Shown in pieces: positions 21,658-30,203 of a stretch of DNA of 64,000 bases. Numbering within the stretch: the stretch's first letter is position 1; every line of letters starts with the position of its first letter. Source of the DNA: Humibacillus xanthopallidus (GTDB lineage Bacteria; Actinomycetota; Actinomycetes; Actinomycetales; Dermatophilaceae); contig NZ_VFPM01000001.1 in NCBI RefSeq assembly GCF_006716675.1, positions 434,001 through 498,000 of the forward strand, read 5' to 3'. A program made the position numbers and the translations under genes. The notes under the pieces were generated by a model. It was given only the letters and a program-made list of their open reading frames with translations, was not told the origin of the DNA and did no database searches.

Positions 21658-21711
21658 GGCCTCAACTTTCACACGCCCGGGGCGGTCCGTCGAGGCCGGG
21701 GGAAGGGCGGG

Positions 21712-23724
21712 CTAGGAGGTCCAGGCGCGCCAGAGCGCGGCGTACTCCCCTTCTCGTGCGACGAGCTCGTCGTGGCTGCCCAGCTCGGCGACCCGTCCGT
21801 CGATGACGACGGCGATGCGGTCGGCGTCGTGCGCCGTGTGGAGCCGGTGGGCGATGGCCACGACGGTGCGGCCGGTGAGCAGCGCGTTCATCGAGCCCTC
21901 GAGGTGACGGGCGGTGCGCGGGTCGATGAGCGAGGTCGCCTCGTCGAGGACGATCGTGTGCGGGTCGGCGAGGATGAGCCGGGCGAGCGCGATCTGCTGC
22001 GCCCGGCCGGGCGTCAGCACCTGCTGACCCGAGCCGATGCGCGTGTCGATGCCCTCGGGCAGCCGGTCGACCCACTCGAGCGCGTCGACGGCACCGAGGG
22101 CCGCACGCACCTGCTCGTCGCTCGACCCCTCACGGGCGAGCACGACGTTGTCGCGCACCGACCCGATGAAGACGTGGTGCTCCTGCGTGACGAGCGCGAC
22201 CTCGGTGCGCAGCACGTCGAGCGGCAGGGCGGTGAGCTCCACACCGCCCACGGTGACCGACCCCGTGCGCGGGCCGTGGATGCCCGACAGGAGGCGGCCG
22301 AGGGTCGACTTGCCCGACCCGCTCGGCCCGACGATGGCGAGCCGCTCGCCCGTGCGCAGGTCGAGGTCGATGCCGTGGAGCACGTCGTGACCGGCTCGGT
22401 AGGCATAGCGCAGGTCGTGGCCGACGAGGTCGCGCCCCACCGGCCGGTCCGGCCCGGCCTCGCGGTCGGGCGGCACCGTGGCGATGCCGAGAAGTCGCGT
22501 CGTCGAGGCGATGCCCACCTGCACGCGGTCGACGGTGTGCACGAGCATGTCGAACGGCCCCCACAGCGCCTCGGCGTAGAGGATCGCAGTGGTCAGCTGT
22601 CCGAGGGTTGCCCACCCCTGCGCGTAGCCGATGGCACCGAAAAGGAGCACGAGCACGCGCGGCATGCTGAAGGCGATGTCCATGACGACGAAGAGCAGGT
22701 TGCGCAGCGTCATCGTGTATCTCTCCGCCTGGCCGGAGACCTCGATGTCGTCGTCACCGCGACGCAACCGCTGCTCGCCGAGGCCGAGCGCCTCGACGGT
22801 GCGGGCGCCCTCGACGGTCTCGGTGAGCGTCGTGTTGATGCGCGAGTAGGTGCCGCCCTCTGTGAGGTAGCCCTTTGGAGCCCGCTTGAGATAGCGCCTC
22901 ACCTGGAAGAGCGCGAGCGTCATGAGCACGATCGAGGGCAGCGACAGGACGAGCGAGTTGCTCACCATCGCGACGAGCGTGAGCGCGACGGTGATGCTCG
23001 CGACGATCGACTCGGGCAGCGCCCAGCGCACGCTCTCGCTCATCGTGCCGACGTCGCGGGTCACGCGGGTGACGAGGTCGCCCGAGCTCGCGCTCTCGAC
23101 CCGCGACAGCGGCAGGCGCAGGATCGCCCGGACGATGAACTCACGGGCGGCGGCGAGGACGTTCTGGCCGAGCACCGTCGAGCTGATCTTGGCGGCGAAG
23201 GTGAAGAGGCTCTGCACGACGACGAGGCCGGCGACCACGAGTGCTGCGGTGTTGGCCCCCGCGAGGGCCGCGTCGACGCGCCCCGCCTCGACGTCGGCGA
23301 CCGTCGAGTCCACGAGGTTTCCGAGCAGGCGCGGCACGAGGAGCCCGGCGGTGGCCGCGAGCGCGTTGGCGAGCACGACCACGACGACGAGCAGGCGGTG
23401 GTCGCCGAGCAACCGGCCGATGAATCGGACCACCTGGTGGTTGTCGGCGATGGGCAGGCCCGTGCGGGCGTTCATCGTGTCCGCGACGAACTCCTGCGCC
23501 CGCCGCTCACGCAGCAGGTGTCGCCGGTGCAGCGCGGCCACCCGCTCGCGCACGGACGCGGCAGCGGGCGGGCGCAGCTCGTCGGGCACCGCGGGCACCT
23601 CCGGCCCGGCATCCCACGTCGCAGCGGACTCAGCCGCGACGACTGGGGAGAGCAACGGGCTGAGGTCGCCGGCGGCATACGGCGACGAGTCGACGCCCTG
23701 GAGCGTGCTGTCGGGGTGGCTCAT
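21712..23724 (-). CDS. ABC exporter half, membrane domain plus NBD with degenerate signature
   Basis: A 670-residue fused permease-ATPase. The first 95 residues are a hydrophilic extension, followed by six membrane helices and a nucleotide-binding domain. The NBD has an intact Walker A (GPSGSGKST), Q-loop region (VTQEHHVF), Walker B with catalytic glutamate (TIVLDEAT) and H-loop (AIAHRL), but the LSGGQ signature is replaced by LTPGRAQQ. It begins at an ATG overlapping the stop of the upstream half-transporter (ATGA), so the two products almost certainly form a heterodimer. Its intact Walker site would pair with the LSGGQ of the partner. Substrate unknown; multidrug or peptide export is common for the type. 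Confidence 0.88.
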   Translation of the reverse strand: MSHPDSTLQGVDSSPYAAGDLSPLLSPVVAAESAATWDAGPEVPAVPDELRPPAAASVRERVAALHRRHLLRERRAQEFVADTMNARTGLPIADNHQVVRFIGRLLGDHRLLVVVVVLANALAATAGLLVPRLLGNLVDSTVADVEAGRVDAALAGANTAALVVAGLVVVQSLFTFAAKISSTVLGQNVLAAAREFIVRAILRLPLSRVESASSGDLVTRVTRDVGTMSESVRWALPESIVASITVALTLVAMVSNSLVLSLPSIVLMTLALFQVRRYLKRAPKGYLTEGGTYSRINTTLTETVEGARTVEALGLGEQRLRRGDDDIEVSGQAERYTMTLRNLLFVVMDIAFSMPRVLVLLFGAIGYAQGWATLGQLTTAILYAEALWGPFDMLVHTVDRVQVGIASTTRLLGIATVPPDREAGPDRPVGRDLVGHDLRYAYRAGHDVLHGIDLDLRTGERLAIVGPSGSGKSTLGRLLSGIHGPRTGSVTVGGVELTALPLDVLRTEVALVTQEHHVFIGSVRDNVVLAREGSSDEQVRAALGAVDALEWVDRLPEGIDTRIGSGQQVLTPGRAQQIALARLILADPHTIVLDEATSLIDPRTARHLEGSMNALLTGRTVVAIAHRLHTAHDADRIAVVIDGRVAELGSHDELVAREGEYAALWRAWTS

Positions 23725-25616
23725 CGCGCCTCCTCCCTGACGGGCGCGAGCGTGGGCGTGCCCTCGGTGCCGCGCACGACGACCGAGCGGTATGCCGCCG
23801 AGCTCGCGAGCAGGTCGGCGTGCCGACCGCGCGTGGTGGCCACGCCGTCCTCGAGGAGGATGACCTCGTCGGCGTGGTGCAGCAGCAGGGGTGAGGCGGT
23901 CATGACCACGGTCGTGCGGCCCGCGCGGTGGGCACCGAGGCGCTCGGCGATGCGGGCCTCGGTGTGGGCGTCGACGGCCGACGTCGGCTCGACGAGCACG
24001 AGCACCTCAGGGTCGGCGGCGAGCGCGCGCATGAGGACGAGCCGCTGGCGCTGGCCACCGGAGAGACCGCGACCGCGCTCCTCGAGCTCGCCCTGCCACC
24101 CTCCGGGGAGGGCGTCGAAGACGTCCTCGGCGGCGGCGGTGTGCAGCGCACGCTCGGCGTGCTCGCGGCTCAGCCGGTGGAGTGGGTCGACGGCGTCACG
24201 CAGCGTGCCGGCGAAGATCTGGGGCGAGGTGTCGCTGACGAGGATCGCCGCCCGCACCTCGTCGAGCTCGACGCTCGCGAGGTCGACACCGCCCACGGTG
24301 ACGCCCCAGGGCTGACGGGCCCGCTCGTCGTCGCGGCGAGCCTGCTCCTCGCGCGCACGGGCCCGGGCCGAGCGCTCACGACGGGCGGCCCCGCCCTTGA
24401 GGTCCTCCGGGATCTCGTCGCTGACGAGCGCCCCCTCCTCGCTGTGGAGGTAGCGGCCGAGCCGGTCGGCGAGCGCGGCGCAGTCGTCGGGGACGGCCGA
24501 GACGACCATGGTGAGCCGGCCCGGCTCGATCGTCGCTCCCGAGGCGCCGTCGACGATGCGCGCGTGCGACGGCAGGCTCGCCGGCTCGGCGGGGTGCACC
24601 CACGGCGGACGCTGCGAGAGCACGGCCACGGCTTTGCGGGCGGAGACGATCGACCGGGTCCACTTCTGGGCGAACTCGACGAAGGTGCGCATCGGCTGGA
24701 TGAGGAAGAGGCCGTAACCGAGGAAGCTGACGAGCTCGCCGACGGTCAGCTCACCCTGTGCCACCTCACGCGTACCGAGCCACATGAGCGCGACGACGAA
24801 GCTGCCCGAGAGGAGCACGCCCACCGACTCGACCGCGGCGAGCCAGCGGCCGGCGGCGACGCCGGACTCGCGCACGCGCTGTGACTGGGTGTCGTAGTTG
24901 CCACCGAAGGTCTGCTCACCGCCGATGCCGCGCAGGATGCGGAGGCCACCGACGATGTCGGTCGCCATCGAGGTGAGCTCGGAGTTGCGGGCGCGCTCCA
25001 CGCCCTGCCACCGCTGCATCGGTCGCAGCAGGGGTGCACCGAGCAGGACGAGCAGGGGCGCGGAGATGAGGACGAGCAGGCCCATCCGCACCGACGTCGT
25101 GAGCACGATGCCGGCGACGACGAGGTAGGCGGCGAGCTGCGAGAGCGCGCGCGTCGTCACCTCCATGAGCGCGCCGAACTGGTCGCCGTCGCTGCCCGAC
25201 ACCGAGAGCACCTCGCCCGTCGGGGTGCGGCGGGTCAGCACGTGGCCGAGCTGCAGTGCCTTGCGGGTGACGAGCTTCGTCGTGCCGTAGAGGGCGATGA
25301 GCCACTCGCGGACGATGACCGTGTGGAAGGCGATGCCGCTCGCCGCACCGAAGACGGTGACGACGGCGAGGAGGAGGATCCACTGCATGGTCTTCGCCGA
25401 GTCGCCGGCGACGATGCCCGTGTCGATCGCGCGCCCGACGATCCAGGGGCCGACGGTCTGCGGCACCATCCAGATGAGGGCGACGAGCAGGCCGACCCAG
25501 AAGAGCACGCCGTTGGCCCGCACCATCCACCAGAGGAACCTCAGGGGGCTGCGGGTGTCGGGCTCGTCGGCGCCGCGTTCGGTGTAGGCCCGGATGACGG
25601 GCGGGAAGTCTCGCAT
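23721..25616 (-). CDS. ABC exporter half with intact LSGGQ but degenerate Walker motifs
   Basis: A 631-residue partner of the downstream half-transporter. Six helices precede the NBD. The NBD keeps LSGGQRQR, but the Walker A position reads VSAVPDDCAA instead of GXXGXGKS/T, Walker B is LVLVEPTSAVD (first Asp replaced by Val, Glu kept), and the H-loop reads MTASPLLL with no histidine. A charged insertion rich in Arg and Glu (RRERSARARAREEQARRDDE) lies between Walker A and the Q-loop. These are coordinated losses: this subunit contributes only the signature to the one working ATP site. First gene of a two-gene operon. Confidence 0.88.
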   Translation of the reverse strand: MRDFPPVIRAYTERGADEPDTRSPLRFLWWMVRANGVLFWVGLLVALIWMVPQTVGPWIVGRAIDTGIVAGDSAKTMQWILLLAVVTVFGAASGIAFHTVIVREWLIALYGTTKLVTRKALQLGHVLTRRTPTGEVLSVSGSDGDQFGALMEVTTRALSQLAAYLVVAGIVLTTSVRMGLLVLISAPLLVLLGAPLLRPMQRWQGVERARNSELTSMATDIVGGLRILRGIGGEQTFGGNYDTQSQRVRESGVAAGRWLAAVESVGVLLSGSFVVALMWLGTREVAQGELTVGELVSFLGYGLFLIQPMRTFVEFAQKWTRSIVSARKAVAVLSQRPPWVHPAEPASLPSHARIVDGASGATIEPGRLTMVVSAVPDDCAALADRLGRYLHSEEGALVSDEIPEDLKGGAARRERSARARAREEQARRDDERARQPWGVTVGGVDLASVELDEVRAAILVSDTSPQIFAGTLRDAVDPLHRLSREHAERALHTAAAEDVFDALPGGWQGELEERGRGLSGGQRQRLVLMRALAADPEVLVLVEPTSAVDAHTEARIAERLGAHRAGRTTVVMTASPLLLHHADEVILLEDGVATTRGRHADLLASSAAYRSVVVRGTEGTPTLAPVREEAR

Positions 25617-25727
25617 GGCCCATCCACCCTAGGCCGGGCCACCGACACCGCCCCAATCCTTTTTGTCCTCGGCAGAGTGAGCGGCCGTATGCCGTATGCC
25701 GCGTGCTGCGGCCCCGCTCCCCCGCCC

Positions 25728-25781
25728 GTCGAGTGCCCACTTCCCGACACCCACCGCCCCGTCGAGTGCCCACTTCCCGAC
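25728..25781 (-). repeat. Two copies of palindromic repeat B upstream of the AbiEi/DUF559-like gene
   Basis: Copies at 25728-25748 and 25761-25781. Each is 21 bp, with GTCGAG at one end and its complement, here CCCGAC or CTCGAC, at the other, around a TGGGCA core. Both are in reverse orientation relative to the array downstream of the gene. Confidence 0.85.
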
Positions 25782-25875
25782 GACGTTTTCCACACCCCGG
25801 TGCGGAAGGTCGCGTTGATCCACAAGTCGATTCGCCCTGGAACATGACGAGAACGTCCTCGGGCAGTGTCGCCGT

Positions 25876-26892
25876 ATGGATCTCCCCATCACGCCGTTCA
25901 GCGTCGCTCACGGCAGAGAGCTCGGCATGACCGATCGACAGCTCGATTCGGCGACCTTGAATCGGCCCTTCCGCGGAGTCCGATCCATCTCAGCGCCGTC
26001 GAGCCTGATCGAGCGGGCGGAGGCCCTGGCCTGCGTTCTGCCAGTAGGTGCGGCCTTCTCCCACACCACGTCCGCGCAGCTCCAGGGCCTTCCCCTCTCG
26101 TACGCGCTTGAAGCGGACGAGCGGCTGCACGTCATCCACCGAATCGACAGACCACACCTTCGCCGAGCCAACGTGGTCGGGCATCGGGCCGTCCATGCTC
26201 GAGCAGTCACAACGGTCCATGGTCTCCGAGTTGTCGGCCTCGCTGACACGTGGGTCGACTTGGGCGAGCTCGTCGGCCGAGGCAAGCCCCTGGGCCTGGA
26301 TGACGCAATCGTCGTGGGCGATGCCTGCGCCACCGCACTGCGTAGCACCGCTCCTCTGAAGGCGGCACTGAGCCGGCGAGTGCGTCCACGTGGCAAGGCT
26401 CTCCTCACCGAGGCGCTGGAACTCATCCGGGTGGGCTCATGGTCTCCGCGCGAGACCACCGCGCGAATCATGTTCGTCCGGGCGGGCCTTCCCGAGCCGC
26501 TGCCCAACCAGGCGATCTTCGCATCGTGGAATCCCGAGGTCCTGCTGGGCTACGGCGACCTGGTCTGGCAGATCGACCTGCCAGACGGTCGGAAGGTCCG
26601 GCTCATCGGCGAGTACCAGGGTGCTGAGTTCCATTCAGGAGACTTGCAGCAGACGCATGACGACTTCCGATGCACACGGCTCGAGGACGACGGCTGGATC
26701 GTGATCGAGATCTGGGCCGTCGACATGGCCACCGCCTCAGCGCGTTGGGCGATCATCCGCCGCTTTGCCCAGGAGCTGCATGTGCCGGAGTCTGCGCTGA
26801 CACTTCACGGGACGGATCCACGCTTCTTCTCCCGCCACGCGATCGATGCGGCGATCGCCCGCGACGAGCTCTGGCGCGCGCGTAGGGCGTGA
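25876..26892 (+). CDS. AbiEi-like antitoxin / DUF559-type endonuclease-fold protein
   Basis: A 338-residue member of an actinobacterial family. The N-terminal 90 residues form a winged-helix-like part (LGMTDRQLDSATLNRPFRGV), the middle has the recurrent AFSHTTSAQLQGLPL and LGLDDAIVVGDA blocks, and GSWSPRETTARIMFVRAGLPEP leads into a C-terminal VSR/DUF559-like domain, with GDLVWQIDLPDGR and LIGEYQGAEFH as candidate PD-(D/E)XK residues. No toxin gene is adjacent. Family members are frequent in actinobacterial genomes and their function is not established. The gene is bracketed by oppositely oriented copies of the 21-bp palindrome, as a mobile cassette would be. Codon use is less GC3-biased than its neighbours. 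Confidence 0.7.
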   Translation: MDLPITPFSVAHGRELGMTDRQLDSATLNRPFRGVRSISAPSSLIERAEALACVLPVGAAFSHTTSAQLQGLPLSYALEADERLHVIHRIDRPHLRRANVVGHRAVHARAVTTVHGLRVVGLADTWVDLGELVGRGKPLGLDDAIVVGDACATALRSTAPLKAALSRRVRPRGKALLTEALELIRVGSWSPRETTARIMFVRAGLPEPLPNQAIFASWNPEVLLGYGDLVWQIDLPDGRKVRLIGEYQGAEFHSGDLQQTHDDFRCTRLEDDGWIVIEIWAVDMATASARWAIIRRFAQELHVPESALTLHGTDPRFFSRHAIDAAIARDELWRARRA

Positions 26893-26900
26893 CGGTGTCC

Positions 26901-27123
26901 GTCGAGAACTGGGCACTCGACCGTCGACGGCCCCACGGCGTACGACCTGAGCCGTCGAGAAATGGGCACTCGACGGGGACGCACCACGTCCGAGAATGGG
27001 CACTCGACCCACGACGTCGAGAACTGGGCACTCGACCGTCGACGGCCCCACGGCATATGACCTGGGCCGTCGAGAAATGGGCACTCGACGAGGACGCACG
27101 ACGCCGGGAACTGGGCACTCGAC
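26901..27123 (+). repeat. Array of six copies of palindromic repeat B in a 115-bp higher-order repeat
   Basis: Copies start at 26901, 26954, 26988, 27016, 27069 and 27103. Start-to-start distances are 53, 34, 28, 53 and 34, so the block of three is itself duplicated with a 115-bp period. Each copy has GTCGAG (or GTCCGAG/GCCGGG) at the left, TGGGCA in the core and CTCGAC at the right. The array lies between the AbiEi/DUF559-like gene and the 3' end of the FdrA-YlbE fusion gene. Confidence 0.9.
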
Positions 27124-27137
27124 TGGACGGGGGATCC

Positions 27138-30100
27138 TCAGCCGTGCGTGGCCTCCGCGAGTGCCGCGAGGGCCGCGGTGAAACACTCGGCCGGAGGCGT
27201 GACGAGTCCCGCGCCGACCTGACCGGTGCCTGCGACGCGCCCGGCCATGCCGGTGTTGATCTGCGGCAGGATGCCGGTGCGCACGACCGCGGTGACGTCG
27301 ATGCCGGTCGGCGTGCCGCGGAACTCGAGGATCGGCACCTGGTGGGCCGTGTGCTCCCCGACCGTGATGGCATACATCGTCTGCGTCGCCCGCAGCGCGA
27401 AGGGCACGTCGCCGCCGACGAACTTCACGATCGCCGGCGCCGCCGCCATCGCGAAACCGCCGATGCCGGCCGTCTCGGTGATCGCCGAGTCGCCGATGTC
27501 GGGGTTGGCGTCGTCGGGGCCGTAGGACCCGAGGAAGAGCCCTTCGGGGGTGTTGGCAGGGCCCGTGAACCACGCGTCACCCGTGCCCGAGACGCGGATG
27601 CCGAAGTCGGTTCCGTTGCGCGCCATTGTCGTCACGACGCTGGATCCCGGAATGCCATGGGCTGCAAGCGTGCTCAGCTTGCAGGCCGGCATACCGAGGT
27701 TGAGGAAGAAGTGCTCGTTGGCACCCGAGAAGCGCACAGCCTCAGCGATGTCTGTCGAGCTCGCGTCAGCGGTGATCATCGTCGGCAGCAGCTCGCGCAG
27801 GAGCATGAGCGAGCCGGCCCGGTTGCGGTTGTGGCCCTCGTCGCCCATCTGGAGCATCTGCGCGATGATCGCCTTGACGTCGACCGGTCCGGACGCGTCG
27901 ACGCGGGCTCGCACCGCCTGCTGGAGGATCGGGCCGAGCACGGCGTTCATCCAGCGCAGCCGCTCGATGACCTCCGGCCCGTAGGCGCCGTAGCGCAGCA
28001 CCTTGCCCAGCCCCTCGTTGAGCGAGCACCACGACGTGTTGTCGTGCACCTCGTCGCGCAGCTCGTAAACCCACATCGACGGCGAGATGACGCCGGCCAT
28101 CGGGCCAACCGCGTCACGGTGGTGGCACGGCTCGAGGGTGATGCCGTCGCCCTTCTCGAGCTTCGCCTCCGCCTCCTCGGCCGTGTCGGCGAGCCCCTCG
28201 AGCAGCATGGCGCCCATGAGGGCACCCTTGAGCGGCCCTGAGGCGCGGGCGAATTCGATCGGCGGGCCGGCGTGCAGGAAGGTCCCGACCTCGAGGCCGA
28301 GCGCGTCGCGAGCGGGCCGCACGTCGACGAGGTCGGCTCCGGCAGCGGTCATGCGGCGCAGCGCCTCCGCGTTGGCGGCGGCACGCCGATCGTCGGCGAG
28401 GACGACGGCGAGGTCGCGCTCGGTGCCGGGCATCGGCGGCTGCCAGTCGACCTCGCTCACTGAGACCGCTTGGGCGCGAAGCGAATCCGCGAAGAGTCCC
28501 GCGCCCGCCGTTGCGACGACGATCTCGCTCGACAGCAACGTCTGGACGCCGACGAACTGCTCTCTCGATTGGGGTGGAGGTTGAGGATGCGATCGGGGTG
28601 CGGCGTCCGTGCCGACCGCGGTCCGCGCGTCACCGCTGCCGTATGCCGTCCCGCCCGTCCCCGACTCCAGTGGCCACGTGCGCCTGCCGAGGAGGTGGAT
28701 CGCGTGGCGGGTGGCGTCGGCGTTGGAGAGCAGCACGGTGGCGCCGGCGTCGGCGAGCGTCTCAGCGCTGCGCTCGAGCCCCGGCGGGTCACCGGACGTG
28801 CCGGTGAGCGACACGACGACGGGGAGGTCACGGCCCGCCGCCGCGGCCGTCTCGCGCGCCGCCGTGATGGCGGCGGCGAGCTCCGGGGCGGGGTCGGGGT
28901 GGGCACCGTGACCGAGCACGAGGTCGAGCAGGAGAACCCCGCAGGTCGGGTCGGCCGCCTCGACGGCGATGCGTTCGAGCCGCAGTGACGGGTCGATCAT
29001 CGGGTGCGCACGGCCCTGGGTCATGGAGTCGTCGCCGAAGTCGATGACGACGTGCCCGCTGTCGCGCAAACCCGGTCCGAGCGCGAGGTTAGGTCGCAGC
29101 GGGATGTTGGAGCGGACGTCGCCGAGGTACTCCGCCGCGATGAGCATGGCCTCGTCGGCCAGGGTGCCGCCGCAGAAGAGCCCGCGCAGCGACCCCTCGC
29201 CGATCTCGTCGCTGGAGGCTCCCGCCCACTCCGGCCACACGCGCTGCGCGCCCGGCCCGTCGCCCGCACCGTCGTCGGCGCCGACACCCGTTCCCGCCGC
29301 TGCGAGCAGCGCCTCGACTGCGGCGGTGAGGTCGGGGCGACCCGCCCCGAGCGTCGCCCACTGGACCGGCTTGCCGAGCCCCGCGGCATACGACTCGAGC
29401 TCGGCGAGCACCTCGGGGGCCGGAGGCTTGGAGACGACGACGATGCGCTCGGTGACCGGGTCGGCGGCCAGCGCGCCCAGCGCCTGGCGCGTCGAGCGGC
29501 CACCCACCGCGGAAGAGAGGTCGCGGCCGCCGACGCCGAGACAGTGGCTGACGCCGACGCCTGCGGCGTCGAGCAGGGCCATGACCTGCTGCGCGCCGGT
29601 GCCCGACGCCGCGACGATGCCGACGGAGCCGGGCTGCACGACGTTCGCGAAGCCGAGCGCGACACCGCCGACGACCGCCGTGCCGCAGTCCGGGCCCATG
29701 ACGAGCACGCCGGCGCGCGCGGCGGCGTCCTTGAGGGCCACCTCGTCCTCGACCGGGACGTTGTCGGAGAAGACCATGACGCTGACCCCGGCCGTGATGG
29801 CGTCGAGCGCCTCGGCGACGGCGTGCGCGCCGGGCACCGAGACGAGGGCGAGGTCGGCCCCGACGGCCGTGATGGCCGCCGCCGTCGTGCGCGGGGCGGG
29901 CGCGGCGCCGAGGCCTGCCCCGAGCCCCCCGGTCGCCCCTCTGCGTCGGGTCAGCTCCTCGGCGACGACGGCGAGGGCCGCCGCGATGCCCTCGTCGCTG
30001 CCGCGGACGGCGACGAGCAGGTCGTTGGGCGATCCCTCGGGCACGTCGAAGCCCATGCCCCGGATGACGTCGAGATTGAGCTCGGTCGCCATGGCCACCT

Positions 30101-30203
30101 GTGCCGCATCGACTCCGGGCGCACCCGCCGCGGCACGCGAGACCTGCATGAGGCTCACGGAGTCGACGTAGCTGCCGGTGCGGCGCTCGACGTGGTCAGG
30201 CAC
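27138..30203 (-). CDS. FdrA-YlbE (DUF1116) fusion, predicted carbamoyltransferase subunit
   Basis: A 1021-residue fusion of two proteins that are separate in E. coli. Residues 1 to about 530 match FdrA: ERRTGSYVDSVSLMQVSR at the start, a CoA-ligase-like Rossmann motif VGIVAASGTGAQQVM near residue 200, and VVVSLTGTSGDPPGLERS near 470. Residues from about 560 match YlbE/DUF1116: EPCHHRDAVGPMAGVISPSM, GDEGHNRNRAGS, GANEHFFLNLGMPACK and GDAWFTGPANTPEGLFLGSY. In E. coli FdrA, YlbE and YlbF (AllF, AllG, AllH) form oxamate transcarbamylase. Here the AllH homologue (DUF2877) is the upstream overlapping gene. The linker DNA contains a REP-like element (28549-28573). Start GTG 30203 overlaps the DUF2877 gene end by 8 bp. 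A barbiturase in the cluster suggests ureidomalonate rather than oxalurate as substrate, which is inference. Confidence 0.87.
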   Translation of the reverse strand: MPDHVERRTGSYVDSVSLMQVSRAAAGAPGVDAAQVAMATELNLDVIRGMGFDVPEGSPNDLLVAVRGSDEGIAAALAVVAEELTRRRGATGGLGAGLGAAPAPRTTAAAITAVGADLALVSVPGAHAVAEALDAITAGVSVMVFSDNVPVEDEVALKDAAARAGVLVMGPDCGTAVVGGVALGFANVVQPGSVGIVAASGTGAQQVMALLDAAGVGVSHCLGVGGRDLSSAVGGRSTRQALGALAADPVTERIVVVSKPPAPEVLAELESYAAGLGKPVQWATLGAGRPDLTAAVEALLAAAGTGVGADDGAGDGPGAQRVWPEWAGASSDEIGEGSLRGLFCGGTLADEAMLIAAEYLGDVRSNIPLRPNLALGPGLRDSGHVVIDFGDDSMTQGRAHPMIDPSLRLERIAVEAADPTCGVLLLDLVLGHGAHPDPAPELAAAITAARETAAAAGRDLPVVVSLTGTSGDPPGLERSAETLADAGATVLLSNADATRHAIHLLGRRTWPLESGTGGTAYGSGDARTAVGTDAAPRSHPQPPPQSREQFVGVQTLLSSEIVVATAGAGLFADSLRAQAVSVSEVDWQPPMPGTERDLAVVLADDRRAAANAEALRRMTAAGADLVDVRPARDALGLEVGTFLHAGPPIEFARASGPLKGALMGAMLLEGLADTAEEAEAKLEKGDGITLEPCHHRDAVGPMAGVISPSMWVYELRDEVHDNTSWCSLNEGLGKVLRYGAYGPEVIERLRWMNAVLGPILQQAVRARVDASGPVDVKAIIAQMLQMGDEGHNRNRAGSLMLLRELLPTMITADASSTDIAEAVRFSGANEHFFLNLGMPACKLSTLAAHGIPGSSVVTTMARNGTDFGIRVSGTGDAWFTGPANTPEGLFLGSYGPDDANPDIGDSAITETAGIGGFAMAAAPAIVKFVGGDVPFALRATQTMYAITVGEHTAHQVPILEFRGTPTGIDVTAVVRTGILPQINTGMAGRVAGTGQVGAGLVTPPAECFTAALAALAEATHG
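28549..28573 (-). repeat. REP-like element A inside the coding linker of the fusion gene
   Basis: Reads CGACGAACTGCTCTCTCGAT followed by TGGGG on the plus strand, the same sequence and flank as the intergenic copies at 33154 and 52796. It encodes part of a Pro/Gln-rich linker (PPPQSREQFVGVQ) between the FdrA and DUF1116 parts. Confidence 0.85.

Noticed and set aside
21364..24315. Very long plus-strand open frame opposite the ABC transporter genes
   Set aside because: It is the antisense shadow of high-GC codons in two convincing genes and has no recognisable domain.
26901..27123. Regular repeats that look like a CRISPR array
   Set aside because: The 21-bp repeats are palindromic, the gaps are irregular (7-32 bp) and themselves duplicated, and no cas genes are nearby.
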